The translations under genes were made by a program, and so were the position numbers. The notes beneath the pieces are model-generated. The model was not told the DNA's origin. It did no database searches and was given only the letters and a program-made list of their open reading frames with translations. From Thalassotalea marina (lineage in GTDB: Bacteria > Pseudomonadota > Gammaproteobacteria > Enterobacterales > Alteromonadaceae), in NCBI RefSeq assembly GCF_014656435.1, contig NZ_BNCK01000001.1, positions 668,631-732,630 on the forward strand: 64,000 bases of DNA, given 5' to 3'. How positions within the stretch are numbered: position 1 is the first letter of the stretch; each line of letters starts with the position of its first letter. Shown here piece after piece: positions 8,571-18,194 of this stretch.

Positions 8571-10331
8571 ATGTTAAATATTGACAATGCCGAAACCGGC
8601 TTTGCTAGCCTCGGCTTGCCTGAAAATATCCTTTCTGCTGTTACTGAACTTGGTTTTACACAAGCAACTCCTATTCAAGCGAAAACTATTCCTTCATTAC
8701 TTGAAGGTTATGACGTGTTAGGTGAGGCACAAACCGGTACTGGTAAAACAGCGGCATTCAGTTTACCTGCATTAACTAAAATCGACGTTCAATTACGTAA
8801 ACCGCAAATGCTTGTATTAGCACCTACGCGTGAATTAGCAATTCAGGTAGCAGAAGCTATCGAAGCTTTTGCTAAAAATATTCGAGGTTTGCGTGTTGCT
8901 ACTTTATATGGTGGTCAATCATATGGCCCACAATTCCAACAGCTAGAGCGCGGTGCGCAAGTTGTTGTTGGTACACCTGGGCGTTTAATGGATCACTTAC
9001 GTCGTAAAAGCTTAAAGCTTCAAGACGTTTCTGTTTGTGTGTTAGATGAAGCCGATGAAATGTTAAACATGGGCTTTTTAGAAGACATTGAATGGATTTT
9101 AGAACATTTACCAGAATCGACTCAAATGGCGCTATTTTCTGCAACTATGCCAAGCCAGATTAGAAAAGTAGCCAATAGATTTTTAAAAGATCCTGTTCAT
9201 GTAAAAATTGCTGCAGTTAAACAAGAAAAAGCTAATATTGAGCAACTTGCTTGGAAAGTAAGTGGCATCAATAAAGTAACAGCATTAGAGCGTATCGCTG
9301 AAACACAAGATTATGATGCGATGATCATTTTTGTTCGTACACGTAGTGATACGGTAGAAGTCGCTGAAAAACTTGAGCGTTCAGGTTACCCCGCACTTGC
9401 GTTAAATGGTGACATGAACCAGGCGCAACGTGAGCGTGCAGTTGATCAAATTAAATCGGGTAAAGCATCTATTTTAATTGCAACAGATGTTGTTGCACGT
9501 GGTTTAGACATTCCAAGAATTTCATTAGTTATCAACTATGACTTACCAGGTGATAATGAATCATATGTACATCGTATTGGTCGAACAGGTAGAGCAGGTC
9601 GCACAGGTACTGCTATTTCTTTTGTACGTCCAAGAGAGATGTATTTATTGCGTCAATATGAGCGATTAACTTCTGGCGTAATTGGAGTGTTTGAATTACC
9701 AACAATTCAAGCCATAGGTGAAACGCGTATTGAACGCACAAAAAATGCTTTGGCTAAATTAGTGGCAGAACACGATTTATCTGAGATGCGTGAGATTTTA
9801 GAGTCAATGGCAAACGAAAGTGAATTGTCAATGACAGATCTTGCTGCAGCCTTGTTGTATAACAACCAGTTAAAGCAACCTCTGAGACCAAAAGAAGATC
9901 CACGTCCACGTCGTGAAAATCGTGAAAGCCGTGACCGTGATCAAGGTCGTCGAAGAGATGATAGAAGTCGTGAGAATAGAGCTGGTAAAGAAAGAGCACC
10001 TCGTAAAGCTAAATCTTTACGTAGCGATGTTGATTGGGAAACTTATCGTTTAGAAGTTGGTAAAGAGCATGGCGCTAAGCCAGGTGACATTGTTGGTGCT
10101 ATTGCAAATGAAATTGCATTAGACAGCAGTTACATTGGTCAAATCAACTTACACGATAGACACAGCTTAGTTCAGCTACCGAAAGGTATGCCTGACAAAG
10201 TGTTTAGTCAATTGAAACGTGTTCGCGTTCGTCGTCAGGCGTTGGAAATTTCAGTCGCAGGTGCTCCTGTGATTAATGACAAGCCAAAACGTCGAAGTGA
10301 CAAACCAAGAAAGTCACCAAGAGTTTCTTAA
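8571..10331 (+). CDS. deaD: DEAD-box ATP-dependent RNA helicase, DeaD/CsdA type
   Basis: RNA helicase that unwinds structured RNA in ribosome assembly and mRNA decay, with a major role in the cold. The start is the ATG at 8571; upstream in-frame codons lie in the structured leader, and the family N-terminus fits MLNIDNAETGFASLGL. In the 586 residues one sees the Q motif (~29-36), Walker A AQTGTGKT (53-60), DEAD (159-162), SAT (190-192) and HRIGRTGRAG (334-343). These are followed by an Arg/Asp/Glu-rich linker (~457-505) and a C-terminal DbpA-like RNA-binding domain. The domain order and length match CsdA/DeaD. A strong terminator follows the stop. Confidence 0.93.
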   Translation: MLNIDNAETGFASLGLPENILSAVTELGFTQATPIQAKTIPSLLEGYDVLGEAQTGTGKTAAFSLPALTKIDVQLRKPQMLVLAPTRELAIQVAEAIEAFAKNIRGLRVATLYGGQSYGPQFQQLERGAQVVVGTPGRLMDHLRRKSLKLQDVSVCVLDEADEMLNMGFLEDIEWILEHLPESTQMALFSATMPSQIRKVANRFLKDPVHVKIAAVKQEKANIEQLAWKVSGINKVTALERIAETQDYDAMIIFVRTRSDTVEVAEKLERSGYPALALNGDMNQAQRERAVDQIKSGKASILIATDVVARGLDIPRISLVINYDLPGDNESYVHRIGRTGRAGRTGTAISFVRPREMYLLRQYERLTSGVIGVFELPTIQAIGETRIERTKNALAKLVAEHDLSEMREILESMANESELSMTDLAAALLYNNQLKQPLRPKEDPRPRRENRESRDRDQGRRRDDRSRENRAGKERAPRKAKSLRSDVDWETYRLEVGKEHGAKPGDIVGAIANEIALDSSYIGQINLHDRHSLVQLPKGMPDKVFSQLKRVRVRRQALEISVAGAPVINDKPKRRSDKPRKSPRVS

Positions 10332-10335
10332 AAAT

Positions 10336-10362
10336 AAAGCGCCGTTAAGGCGCTTTTTTTTT
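10336..10362 (+). terminator. Rho-independent terminator after deaD
   Basis: Perfect stem AAAGCGCC (10336-10343) and GGCGCTTT (10349-10356) with a GTTAA loop, running into a T-tract. Confidence 0.9.
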
Positions 10363-10605
10363 CCTATAATGTCGGTGTTAATTAAGCAAATAATGGCTTT
10401 AATTCACGCTTAATTCTTATGTGTATCCAAAAGTTTACAGGCCGGCGCTATGCAGTGTATGGCCTGTATTTGAGTGTAATAATTAATAATCAAAAGTGAC
10501 GTACATTTTGATTTACGCCTGATTTTAATTTCACTGATCGGCAATGCTTTTCCCGCAACCGTTAGCTGGTAATAATAGGAGCATAACTGTTGGAGAGATA
10601 AAACA

Positions 10606-11649
10606 ATGACTGAAGTGACTAACCCTCTTAAACTATGCGGTATTGAGTTTACCGAATATGCAACTCCTGATTCGGATTTCATGGAAAAAGCTTTTTATGG
10701 CTTTGGCTTTTCTAAAACTAAAAAGTTTAAAGGACGTGACATTGTTTACTTTAATCAAAACGATATTCACTTTTTATTAAACAATGAGCAAAAAGGTTTT
10801 TCACGTGAGTTTGCTAAATCTCATGGTCCAGCGATTTGCTCAATGGGTTGGCGTGTAGAAGACGCAGCTTTTGCTTTTGAACAAGCGATTGCTCGTGGTG
10901 CAAAATCTGCACAGCAAGAAGAAAACAAATTACCTTACCCTGCTATTTATGGCATTGGCGATAGTTTGATTTATTTTATCGACAAGTTTGGCGCAGCGGG
11001 TAATATCTATCAAGATGACTTTGAAGATTTAGCTGAGCCAGTAATTGTTGAAGACAAAGGCTTCAAGGCTGTAGATCATCTAACTAATAACGTTTACCAA
11101 GGCACAATGGAGCACTGGGCTAACTTTTACAAAGATGTATTTGGTTTTACTGAAGTACGTTACTTTGATATCAAAGGTGAAAAAACAGCGCTTGTTTCAT
11201 ATGCCCTACAATCTCCGTGTGGAAACTTTTCTATTCCAATCAACGAAGGTAAAGGCACTAATAATAACCAGATTGATGAGTACTTAGACGAGTATAATGG
11301 TCCTGGTGTACAACATTTAGCATTCATCACTGATGACTTAGTTGGTTCTTTGGATAAAATCGATAAATCGATTATCGATACATTAAACATTGTGCCAGAG
11401 TACTATGATGACGTTTTTGACCGTATTCCATGGGTTAAAGAAGACAAAGAGCGTATTAAAGAGCACCAAATTTTGGTAGATAGTCAAAAAGAAAATTCTT
11501 ACTTGTTGCAAATCTTCACTAAGAACATTTTTGGCCCTATCTTTATCGAGATGATCCAGCGTGTAGACGATAAAGGATTTGGTGAAGGTAACTTTACTGC
11601 ACTGTTTAAGTCAATTGAACTTAACCAAATGGAACGTGGCGTCTTGTAA
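10606..11649 (+). CDS. hppD: 4-hydroxyphenylpyruvate dioxygenase
   Basis: Fe(II) dioxygenase of tyrosine degradation that converts 4-hydroxyphenylpyruvate to homogentisate. It has two vicinal-oxygen-chelate domains (about residues 10-140 and 150-340). The 2-His-1-carboxylate metal triad is visible as His158 (VDHLTNN), His237 (GVQHLAF) and Glu315 (FIEMIQR). The length of 347 is usual for bacterial HPPD. The other genes of homogentisate breakdown are not adjacent, and it stands as a single transcription unit with its own terminator. The 270-bp region upstream holds no further gene that I can support. Confidence 0.96.
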   Translation: MTEVTNPLKLCGIEFTEYATPDSDFMEKAFYGFGFSKTKKFKGRDIVYFNQNDIHFLLNNEQKGFSREFAKSHGPAICSMGWRVEDAAFAFEQAIARGAKSAQQEENKLPYPAIYGIGDSLIYFIDKFGAAGNIYQDDFEDLAEPVIVEDKGFKAVDHLTNNVYQGTMEHWANFYKDVFGFTEVRYFDIKGEKTALVSYALQSPCGNFSIPINEGKGTNNNQIDEYLDEYNGPGVQHLAFITDDLVGSLDKIDKSIIDTLNIVPEYYDDVFDRIPWVKEDKERIKEHQILVDSQKENSYLLQIFTKNIFGPIFIEMIQRVDDKGFGEGNFTALFKSIELNQMERGVL

Positions 11650-11670
11650 GCTACAACCATATTAGTTTTT

Positions 11671-11694
11671 AAGCCGGCATATTGCCGGCTTTTT
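11671..11694 (+). terminator. Rho-independent terminator after hppD
   Basis: Perfect stem AAGCCGGCA/TGCCGGCTT with a 3-nt loop (11671-11691), followed by a short T-run. Confidence 0.85.
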
Positions 11695-11711
11695 AATGGG
11701 AATATTTAGGA

Positions 11712-12359
11712 TTATTTACTGCTGCTTTTTGTGTGGAATTTGAGGGTGTCACTTTGATAAGTTTCATTTGATACAGTTACGTTTAAATTTCGTAGTAACC
11801 CATCCGTTAGTTTGTAAACCAATCCATGAACAGTAAGTTCTTGATTTCTTTTCCATGCGTCAATTACCGCTGTAGTTTTACTTACATTAGCAACTTGTTC
11901 AACAACATTCAGTTCACATAACAAGTCCCATTTCTGTTGCGGATCTGACACCGCATTTAGCTCTTCCATATGCATACGTTGAACGTCTTCTAAATGCCTG
12001 AGCCAATTGTCCATTAATCCATAACTTTTATCATCTAATGAAGCTTGAACACCACCACAGCCGTAATGCCCACACACAATAATGTGCTTAACTTTTAAGT
12101 ACTCCACGGCAAACTGTATTACCGATAAGCAGTTGATATCGGTATGTACTACTTGGTTTGCAATATTGCGATGAACAAATATCTCACCGGGCATTAACCC
12201 TAGTAACTGGTTTGCTGGGACTCTTGAGTCTGAGCAGCCTATCCATAAATATTCGGGAGATTGTTGTTTGGAAAGGGTATCAAAAAACGTAGGATCTTCT
12301 TGATTAATTTTATCTGCCCAATTGCGATTATTTTCAAATAGCTGTTCAATATATGACAT
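11712..12359 (-). CDS. can: Beta-class carbonic anhydrase
   Basis: Zinc enzyme for reversible CO2 hydration in the cytoplasm. Zinc ligands and catalytic dyad are intact: Cys42 and Asp44 in GCSDSRVP, then His98 and Cys101 in CGHYGCGG. The 215-residue protein aligns from its first residues with E. coli Can. I chose the ATG at 12359 because of that N-terminal fit. An upstream ATG at 12392 would add 11 residues and has the better ribosome-binding sequence (AAGGCGG five bases before it), so the true start is uncertain. Transcribed on its own, convergent with hppD. Confidence 0.93.
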   Translation of the reverse strand: MSYIEQLFENNRNWADKINQEDPTFFDTLSKQQSPEYLWIGCSDSRVPANQLLGLMPGEIFVHRNIANQVVHTDINCLSVIQFAVEYLKVKHIIVCGHYGCGGVQASLDDKSYGLMDNWLRHLEDVQRMHMEELNAVSDPQQKWDLLCELNVVEQVANVSKTTAVIDAWKRNQELTVHGLVYKLTDGLLRNLNVTVSNETYQSDTLKFHTKSSSK

Positions 12360-12489
12360 GGGGTATTGGATTATGATGAAAAAGTAACGCATTGTAGCCG
12401 CCTTAGAAATGATAAGTAAATGTTTTACTGCGAATTGCTTTGTTAAACCGCTATAATGGCTACTTGACCTCGTTTATTGGAGTTTAGGC

Positions 12490-12768
12490 ATGTCTACAGC
12501 ATGTGCTCGACATATTTTAGTAAAAACGGAAAAGCAGGCTAAAGAACTTATTGAAAAGCTGCACAATGGTGCTGATTTTGGCCAGCTTGCTAAAAAGTTT
12601 TCAACGTGTCCGTCGGGTAAAAAAGGTGGTGATTTAGGGGAGTTTCGACGTGGTCAAATGGTTAAGGCATTTGATGATGTGGTATTTAAAAAGGAAGTCT
12701 TGAAATTTCATGGTCCAGTAAAAACCCGATTTGGCTTTCATATTATTCAAACCATTTACCGCTCTTAA
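12490..12768 (+). CDS. ppiC: Peptidylprolyl isomerase, parvulin family (PpiC)
   Basis: Single-domain cytoplasmic parvulin of 92 residues, the usual PpiC length. Family blocks are [14 protein letters not shown] near the N-terminus, [23 protein letters not shown] in the middle, and T-R-F-G-F-H-I-I at the end. It catalyses cis/trans isomerisation of X-Pro bonds. The start follows TTGGAG about 7 bases upstream, and a bidirectional terminator follows. Divergent from the carbonic anhydrase gene. Confidence 0.93.
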   Translation: MSTACARHILVKTEKQAKELIEKLHNGADFGQLAKKFSTCPSGKKGGDLGEFRRGQMVKAFDDVVFKKEVLKFHGPVKTRFGFHIIQTIYRS

Positions 12769-12785
12769 TACTGCTTATCAAATGA

Positions 12786-12814
12786 AAAAGCCGCTAAATA
12801 TGTTAGCGGCTTTT
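12786..12814. terminator. Bidirectional terminator between ppiC and the TonB receptor
   Basis: Perfect 12-bp stem AAAAGCCGCTAA/TTAGCGGCTTTT (12786-12797 with 12803-12814), with a T-run on each strand. It serves the two convergent genes. Confidence 0.85.
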
Positions 12815-12833
12815 GATTGATTAATTATCTAAC

Positions 12834-15827
12834 CTAAAAGCGAGCTTCTAGGTTAAGTGTCGCATAACGTGGCGTTTGCCATGCTAGTGGTGCATTGTAG
12901 AACTGGTTGCGAGAACCTGCGGTCCAGAATGCTTCATAGTTATCTACATAACTTGTTGGTTGGCTGCTATCTAACACGTTGAAGATATCCAATGATGCTT
13001 TCATGTCAACACCTTTGAATTCAAACGAGTAACTTGCCGATAGATCCAACTTAAAGGTCCATGGCGTTGTGCCATTACTACCTCTAGGGTGGTAAGTAAT
13101 CGTGCCATCATCTTGTGTTACGTAGTAAGTATCACCATAGCTGCCATATAAGTCTGGATCATCACTCCAATAGCTACCACCAACAACAGAGCGTGGACGA
13201 CCACTAGCTAATGTTGAGTTCCAACCAACAACAAAGTTTTCGGTTAGATTGTAACTACCAAAGAATTTAAATACATGACGTCTATCATTTGGCAGATTAC
13301 CGTATGAACCATCCATTAGTGCTGGGAAGTCAAAATCAGTCGTAATACCAGCGTCTTGCTGACCATTATCTGATTTAACAGCACCTTCAAAGTTTCCATA
13401 GCTGTGTGACCAGGTATAACTTGCAGTCCAAGCGAAGTCATCAACACGGTAATTCAATGTTGTTTCTAACGCATAGTACTTATTCTCACCTTTTGGTAAT
13501 CGAACAGTCGTTTTGTTGTCGTAGGTTACAGGGGTGTCGGTATCAGCTAGGCCATCATCATCAGCGTCTACGTAAAAAATAGCATCTTTACCAGGGTTGA
13601 TCATTAAACAGTGTGCGTTGGAATATGCACCACAATAATCATCTAATGCTGAGTCTACGTAGCGATATGTACCTTTAACTAACATGGTATATTCGTCAGT
13701 TAAGGTGGTTTCGTAGCCTAAAATATATTCAATTTTAGAGAAAGGCTCCGCATTATTCGATACAAACGTTTTCTCTTCTGGGAAGGTTGCAATTGAGTTT
13801 ACTACTTGTGAGTTTTCCATTGTTCCGTTGACAGGTGTTGCACCAATTGGCTCACCGTTAGCATCAATACCAGTAAACGTGTAGTGCGTGGTTCTATCGT
13901 CAACCCCTGACGCGGCGCGGTAAATTGTGTTATTAGCAATCGGCAAGTAATACTGACCAAAAGTACCAAACAATTTACTTTCGCCATTTCCTGTAGGATC
14001 CCAAGAGAAGCCCAAGCGTGGAGCAACGTCTGTAGTAAATGAACTGATGACACGACCAGTAACCCCTGTGTTGGTGAAATCATCAACACGTAAGCCTAGA
14101 GTTAGAGTCAAGTCGTCAGAAACTGTCCAAACATCCTCAATAAAGTAAGCTTTAATATCACTGGTAAATCCGCCGCCTTTTTCAGCATTAGAAAATACGC
14201 GATCTTGAACGTAGTCTTGTGGTTGGTCACTGGTATTAGTGAATAACACGCCATCAGTACCCTGAATCGAAGCACCTGGTTGAACTGTGTAGTATGTATA
14301 TGAGTGGCCGCCGCCAGGACCAGTTGGTATCGTGAACCTTGTTGTATCACGTTCTTGTTTTTCATAACCAGCAGTGATGGTATGGTTACCAATGGTGTAT
14401 TCTAAATCCAACGCATACTGTGTATTGGTGTCGTTGTTTTCACCAAATGAACCACCAGGGCCACAACTTACAGCAGGGTTAGCCGGATTAGTGCGTCCAT
14501 CGTTAACAGTTGAACATTCAATATTCGATGCACTGGTTTCATATTCAGTTTCAATACGGCCAGCCATTGCGGTAACAATTAAATCGTCAGTGATATAACC
14601 TGTATAACTAATACTGTGTGTTTCACCACCACGACTACGAAGTTGTGTACCAGTAACGTCGCCAATACCTTCTTTACCTAAATTAGCATTGTATGCATAG
14701 ATGGTTTCAAGTGAGTCAGTTCGATTAGAATAACCAAAATAGCTTAAACGGTGGTTGTCATTAATATCCCAATCTACTGTTGCACCCCAGAACAAATTAT
14801 CGCTACCAGACGCTTCGCGCTTAATGTATTGACTGTTTGCTAAGTAGTGATTCCAAAATGATGGTTGGAAAGTTAATGTGCGGGTATCATCTTTAGGGTT
14901 GATAATCGCATAGAAGAACAACTTATCTTCGATGATTGGACCACCAACTGAAAAAGTCATTTCTTTGTTTGTTTGTTCATTGAGCGTATCGTCACGATAA
15001 ATTGTTCCGGTACCTCCATTAGCGCGGGCTATTTGCTCATTATCACTGCGCCAAGCATCTGGTGTGTATGTACCTGTTACAGCAAATTCCCACTCATTAG
15101 TACCTTTTTTAGCTGTCGCGTTAATAGCACCACCTGTTGCACGCCCATAGCGAGCTGAATATCCGCCGGTTTTTACTTGGAATTCTTTATAAAATTCGAA
15201 TGGTAGTTCCCCGCAACCTAAGCCGTTACGTGTGTTAGTAACTTCCATACCATTGATGTAACATATGTTCTCTGCGACCGACGAACCACCAAAAGATGCT
15301 GTGTTAGCACCAAACGCTTGGTCACCACCGATAACACCAGGTGCTAATAGTGCAACAGAAGTTAAAGTACGTGATACGGGCAGGCGATCAATTTCTGCTT
15401 CACCGATAACTAAGCCTGAATCTGAAGAGGTTAAATCTAAAGTAGCAACTGATGAAGCTACCACTTCGATGACTTCCGTATCATCATTAGGTGCTTCAAT
15501 TTCAAAGTTAGTGATGGTATTTGCACCCAGTGATAAGCGCACTTTTTCTAGTGCTAACACCTGATTGCCTTTTGAAACCGTAACTTCATAGTTACCTGTA
15601 GGTAATTTCGCTAAACGGTAGCTACCATCAGCATCTAATTCTATTGTTCGCGATGTGCCTGTATCAACATTGACCGCTTTTACCGTAATACCTTCTGCAA
15701 CACCTTTGGTGATTGATATCACACCACGAATATCTTCAGCGCTTGCCGTAGACATGCCGATTACGGAGGATATAGCGATTGCAGTTAATGAACGGGTAAA
15801 AATCTTAGTGTAACTAGATTTTTTCAT
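12834..15827 (-). CDS. TonB-dependent receptor with carboxypeptidase-like regulatory domain (Oar-like)
   Basis: Outer-membrane active transporter of 997 residues. I chose the ATG at 15827 because it is preceded by GGGAGA and begins with a clear signal peptide (cleavage after SASA near residue 28); the longer open frame upstream has no such features. Residues ~30-110 form a CarboxypepD_reg-like beta domain, followed by a plug and a large barrel. The barrel ends in the aromatic terminus ARF expected of outer-membrane proteins. This architecture is that of Oar/CirA-like receptors common in marine Alteromonadales. The substrate cannot be read from the sequence or the neighbours. Confidence 0.9.
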   Translation of the reverse strand: MKKSSYTKIFTRSLTAIAISSVIGMSTASAEDIRGVISITKGVAEGITVKAVNVDTGTSRTIELDADGSYRLAKLPTGNYEVTVSKGNQVLALEKVRLSLGANTITNFEIEAPNDDTEVIEVVASSVATLDLTSSDSGLVIGEAEIDRLPVSRTLTSVALLAPGVIGGDQAFGANTASFGGSSVAENICYINGMEVTNTRNGLGCGELPFEFYKEFQVKTGGYSARYGRATGGAINATAKKGTNEWEFAVTGTYTPDAWRSDNEQIARANGGTGTIYRDDTLNEQTNKEMTFSVGGPIIEDKLFFYAIINPKDDTRTLTFQPSFWNHYLANSQYIKREASGSDNLFWGATVDWDINDNHRLSYFGYSNRTDSLETIYAYNANLGKEGIGDVTGTQLRSRGGETHSISYTGYITDDLIVTAMAGRIETEYETSASNIECSTVNDGRTNPANPAVSCGPGGSFGENNDTNTQYALDLEYTIGNHTITAGYEKQERDTTRFTIPTGPGGGHSYTYYTVQPGASIQGTDGVLFTNTSDQPQDYVQDRVFSNAEKGGGFTSDIKAYFIEDVWTVSDDLTLTLGLRVDDFTNTGVTGRVISSFTTDVAPRLGFSWDPTGNGESKLFGTFGQYYLPIANNTIYRAASGVDDRTTHYTFTGIDANGEPIGATPVNGTMENSQVVNSIATFPEEKTFVSNNAEPFSKIEYILGYETTLTDEYTMLVKGTYRYVDSALDDYCGAYSNAHCLMINPGKDAIFYVDADDDGLADTDTPVTYDNKTTVRLPKGENKYYALETTLNYRVDDFAWTASYTWSHSYGNFEGAVKSDNGQQDAGITTDFDFPALMDGSYGNLPNDRRHVFKFFGSYNLTENFVVGWNSTLASGRPRSVVGGSYWSDDPDLYGSYGDTYYVTQDDGTITYHPRGSNGTTPWTFKLDLSASYSFEFKGVDMKASLDIFNVLDSSQPTSYVDNYEAFWTAGSRNQFYNAPLAWQTPRYATLNLEARF

Positions 15828-16432
15828 AGTGTTCTCCCTGAATATTTTTATAAATTTATGATTATTGTTTAGCGTCGCTAGCTTTTTATCGATCGTGTTT
15901 AAAAATCGTTGCTGTATTTTTAGACGCTCGTTTGATAGTAGGTCTAGCATCTAAAAAAGTGCAATAACGCTAAGGGGTAAACATAAGTGGTTTGAAACAC
16001 TTTGAAATATATTTGATTTCTATGTATGCATAAAAAGTAAGGGATTGAGTGCAGCGGATACTGAAATGTTTCACAAATGAAACATATCGAATGGCCAGTT
16101 TATATAAAAACCTGGAGGTATGGCTTTAAAGTGCAATTAAAACATGTGTTTACGGACGTGGATTATTGAAATAATGTTAAAGGCTGGAGATGTTTTGTCT
16201 GAAAATTTGTATCCAAACAGTAAAATTTAACTTATTGATAATGTGGGGTTTAATGATTTTTGTACAGTTAACGTTACTTTTTTGAACGATTTGTGTGGGG
16301 GATAATTGCTCAATAAACTGTAACTGAATTTATCTAAGGCTTTTAGATGTATATATACCGATAAACTTAAGAAACACACTTAATAAGCGTGTAGCGTCGT
16401 ACAACATATAATAGTCATGAACTCGGTGAAAT
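15828..16432. other. 605-bp intergenic region upstream of the TonB receptor
   Basis: No convincing gene. It should hold the promoter of the leftward receptor gene and the 3' end of the small leftward gene at 16433-16597. The one clear structure is the perfect inverted repeat at 16066-16085. A TGAAAC-type sequence recurs around 15995-16010 (GAAACACTTTGAAA). Confidence 0.6.
16066..16085. promoter_or_regulatory. Perfect inverted repeat, candidate operator
   Basis: ATGTTTCA, CAAA spacer, TGAAACAT: an 8-bp perfect dyad about 240 bp upstream of the TonB receptor start. Size and symmetry fit a dimeric repressor site. No regulator gene is adjacent, so the role is inference. Confidence 0.35.
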
Positions 16433-16597
16433 TTACTTTTTAAACTGCTGATCTTTAATTTTTTGTTCACGCTCTCGTTGTTTTATCTTTTTTAGTTGTG
16501 ACTCATCTAACTTAAACTTTTTCGCGGTTGATAAAATGTGTAGTAAAGCACCGACAATAACAATAATGACGAGCCCGATGATTAAATAGGTAGCCAA
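16433..16597 (-). CDS. Small membrane protein, DUF2897-like
   Basis: Short gene of 54 codons. It begins with TTG at 16597, preceded by AAGGAG at a 9-base distance; no in-frame ATG lies nearby. The product has one transmembrane helix (about residues 3-23, rich in Ile/Val/Leu). A strongly charged cytoplasmic tail follows, with many Lys, Arg, Glu and Gln and the ending DQQFKK. Size, helix position and basic tail resemble the gammaproteobacterial DUF2897 family, though I cannot confirm this without a search. Function unknown. It may be cotranscribed with nothing else. Confidence 0.6.
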   Translation of the reverse strand: MATYLIIGLVIIVIVGALLHILSTAKKFKLDESQLKKIKQREREQKIKDQQFKK

Positions 16598-16801
16598 TGT
16601 CCTTTTCTCCTTGTTTTAAATTTCGAGCCACTTAAAGATAAATAAAGCTGGGTACGTACTTTGATGTATAACAAATATAAATGGCTCTAATGTTTGTTAA
16701 TTTTACAGTACAACGCTTAAAAAATATTCGCAAAAATTAACATTTACCTGTAAGTTAATTTAAGCCCCTGTGAAATATAACAAAAGTAAACTGGACGTGA
16801 T

Positions 16802-17968
16802 ATGAATAATAAGCTGCATTTCAAGTTAATGATTCCACTTTTGGCTAGTGGTTTGCTAGTACTATTAATGGTTGCTGTGTTTGTTGATCAGTTGTCTAAA
16901 ACGGGTGCTATTACCTTAGTTTTAGCAAGCTTGTTATTCCAAGTTATCTGCTGTTTTTTCTTTTATCAACACCAACTAATTCAAAGGCTTGTTAGTTTAA
17001 AGCAGTATTTAAGTTTAGCGACAGATATTGATAAAGCTCCTCCTTCAAATTTTAAAGATGATAAACAAGATGAATTGGCAGAAGTGACTAATGAACTGAG
17101 TCAATTTATTGATGAATTAAGCAGAGTATTAGCAGATATTCGACAAGAGTCTGAACAACTACGAGGTGGTGCCGGAGCGCTTACAAGTCAAATAAGTGAT
17201 GCTGTGTTGGCTGTTGATCAATCGAGTGAACAAATTACTCAAATGGCAAATTCAATCGATGATATCGCATCAACATCGGCAACATTATCTCAGAGTGCTG
17301 CACAAGTAAGTGATACAACCCACCAAGTAGTGGATATTTTACGTCAGGGGGAAACAGCTTCTAGTACAAGTCAGCAAACTATCACTGCGTTTGCCTCAGA
17401 AGTTAATGAAATGGCAAACGACTTGGCGCTTTTGCAAGAAGAATGCGCAAGAATAGGCTCTGTGCTAGATGTCATTAGAGGGATTGCGGATCAAACTAAT
17501 CTACTCGCTTTAAACGCTGCCATTGAGGCAGCACGAGCAGGTGAACAAGGCAGGGGGTTTGCAGTAGTGGCCGATGAAGTTAGAGCTTTAGCGCATCGTA
17601 CACAAGAGTCTACGGTTGAAATCCAATCTATGGTAGAAGGCCTTCAAGAAAAGTCGAATAATGCAGTGAGTGCAATTGGCAAAGGGCAAGCGTTAACTCA
17701 AGATAGCTTGGCGCAATCGGAAGATGTGGTTGCAGCATTAAACAAAGTGGCGGATGTCTTTAATGAAGTGAATAATCTCACTTCCCAAATTGCTAGTGGC
17801 ACTGAACAACAGCAACATGCTACGGCATCAATTAACGATAATATGGCTGCCGTTGTAGCTTTAAGCCAAGATATTAATAGCGCATTGAATAAAGTGGCAG
17901 AACACGCTGAGCGTCAAAAGGCGACTTCGGAAGATGTTGACTCAACCTTAAATAGAGTGTGTATTTAA
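16802..17968 (+). CDS. Methyl-accepting chemotaxis protein
   Basis: Chemoreceptor of 388 residues. Two hydrophobic helices (about 8-28 and 36-55) are joined by only a few residues, so there is no periplasmic sensor domain. A HAMP-like stretch follows (~57-110), then a long coiled-coil signalling domain. The highly conserved hairpin tip that binds CheA and CheW is intact at about 230-256 ([20 protein letters not shown]). The sensing input is probably the membrane or cytoplasm. The stop codon TAA (17966-17968) is also the first three bases of a repeat element, so the C-terminus (LNRVCI) may have been altered by insertion. The receptor lacks an obvious CheR-binding pentapeptide at its end. Confidence 0.92.
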   Translation: MNNKLHFKLMIPLLASGLLVLLMVAVFVDQLSKTGAITLVLASLLFQVICCFFFYQHQLIQRLVSLKQYLSLATDIDKAPPSNFKDDKQDELAEVTNELSQFIDELSRVLADIRQESEQLRGGAGALTSQISDAVLAVDQSSEQITQMANSIDDIASTSATLSQSAAQVSDTTHQVVDILRQGETASSTSQQTITAFASEVNEMANDLALLQEECARIGSVLDVIRGIADQTNLLALNAAIEAARAGEQGRGFAVVADEVRALAHRTQESTVEIQSMVEGLQEKSNNAVSAIGKGQALTQDSLAQSEDVVAALNKVADVFNEVNNLTSQIASGTEQQQHATASINDNMAAVVALSQDINSALNKVAEHAERQKATSEDVDSTLNRVCI

Positions 17969-18164
17969 CCTCAGCTTCGCATAAGCAATGCGTTTCTAGG
18001 TGCTATTTTTACTGACTTCTGCGTTATTTTGAAGCGAAATAGCTAGCTATTCCTGCTGCAAAACACCTTGAATTCAGACAAAAATATCAACCTAGAAAAA
18101 TAAGAGACTGCTAACTTATTGTTTTCTTTGATTTAGCGCTATTTCTTATACAAACCTGAAGTTA
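17966..18164. repeat. MITE-like element, copy 1 (199 bp, terminal inverted repeats)
   Basis: The left end TAACCTCAGCTTCGCATAAG (17966-17985) and the right end (18145-18164) are inverted repeats matching at 16 of 20 positions. Internally there is a second inverted pair (TTTCTAGGT ... ACCTAGAAA) and the perfect palindrome AATAGCTAGCTATT, so the whole element can fold into a long imperfect hairpin. A second copy with roughly 90% identity lies at 39403-39600. No coding capacity. Ends with TA at both borders, which would fit a TA-target transposon, but that is inference. Confidence 0.8.
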
Positions 18165-18194
18165 TTTAGAAAGCGTTACGACGCATCTTTGGTT

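Noticed and set aside
10410..10682. 90-codon minus-strand frame before hppD
   Set aside because: It overlaps the hppD start and has no coding features; it is a shadow frame.
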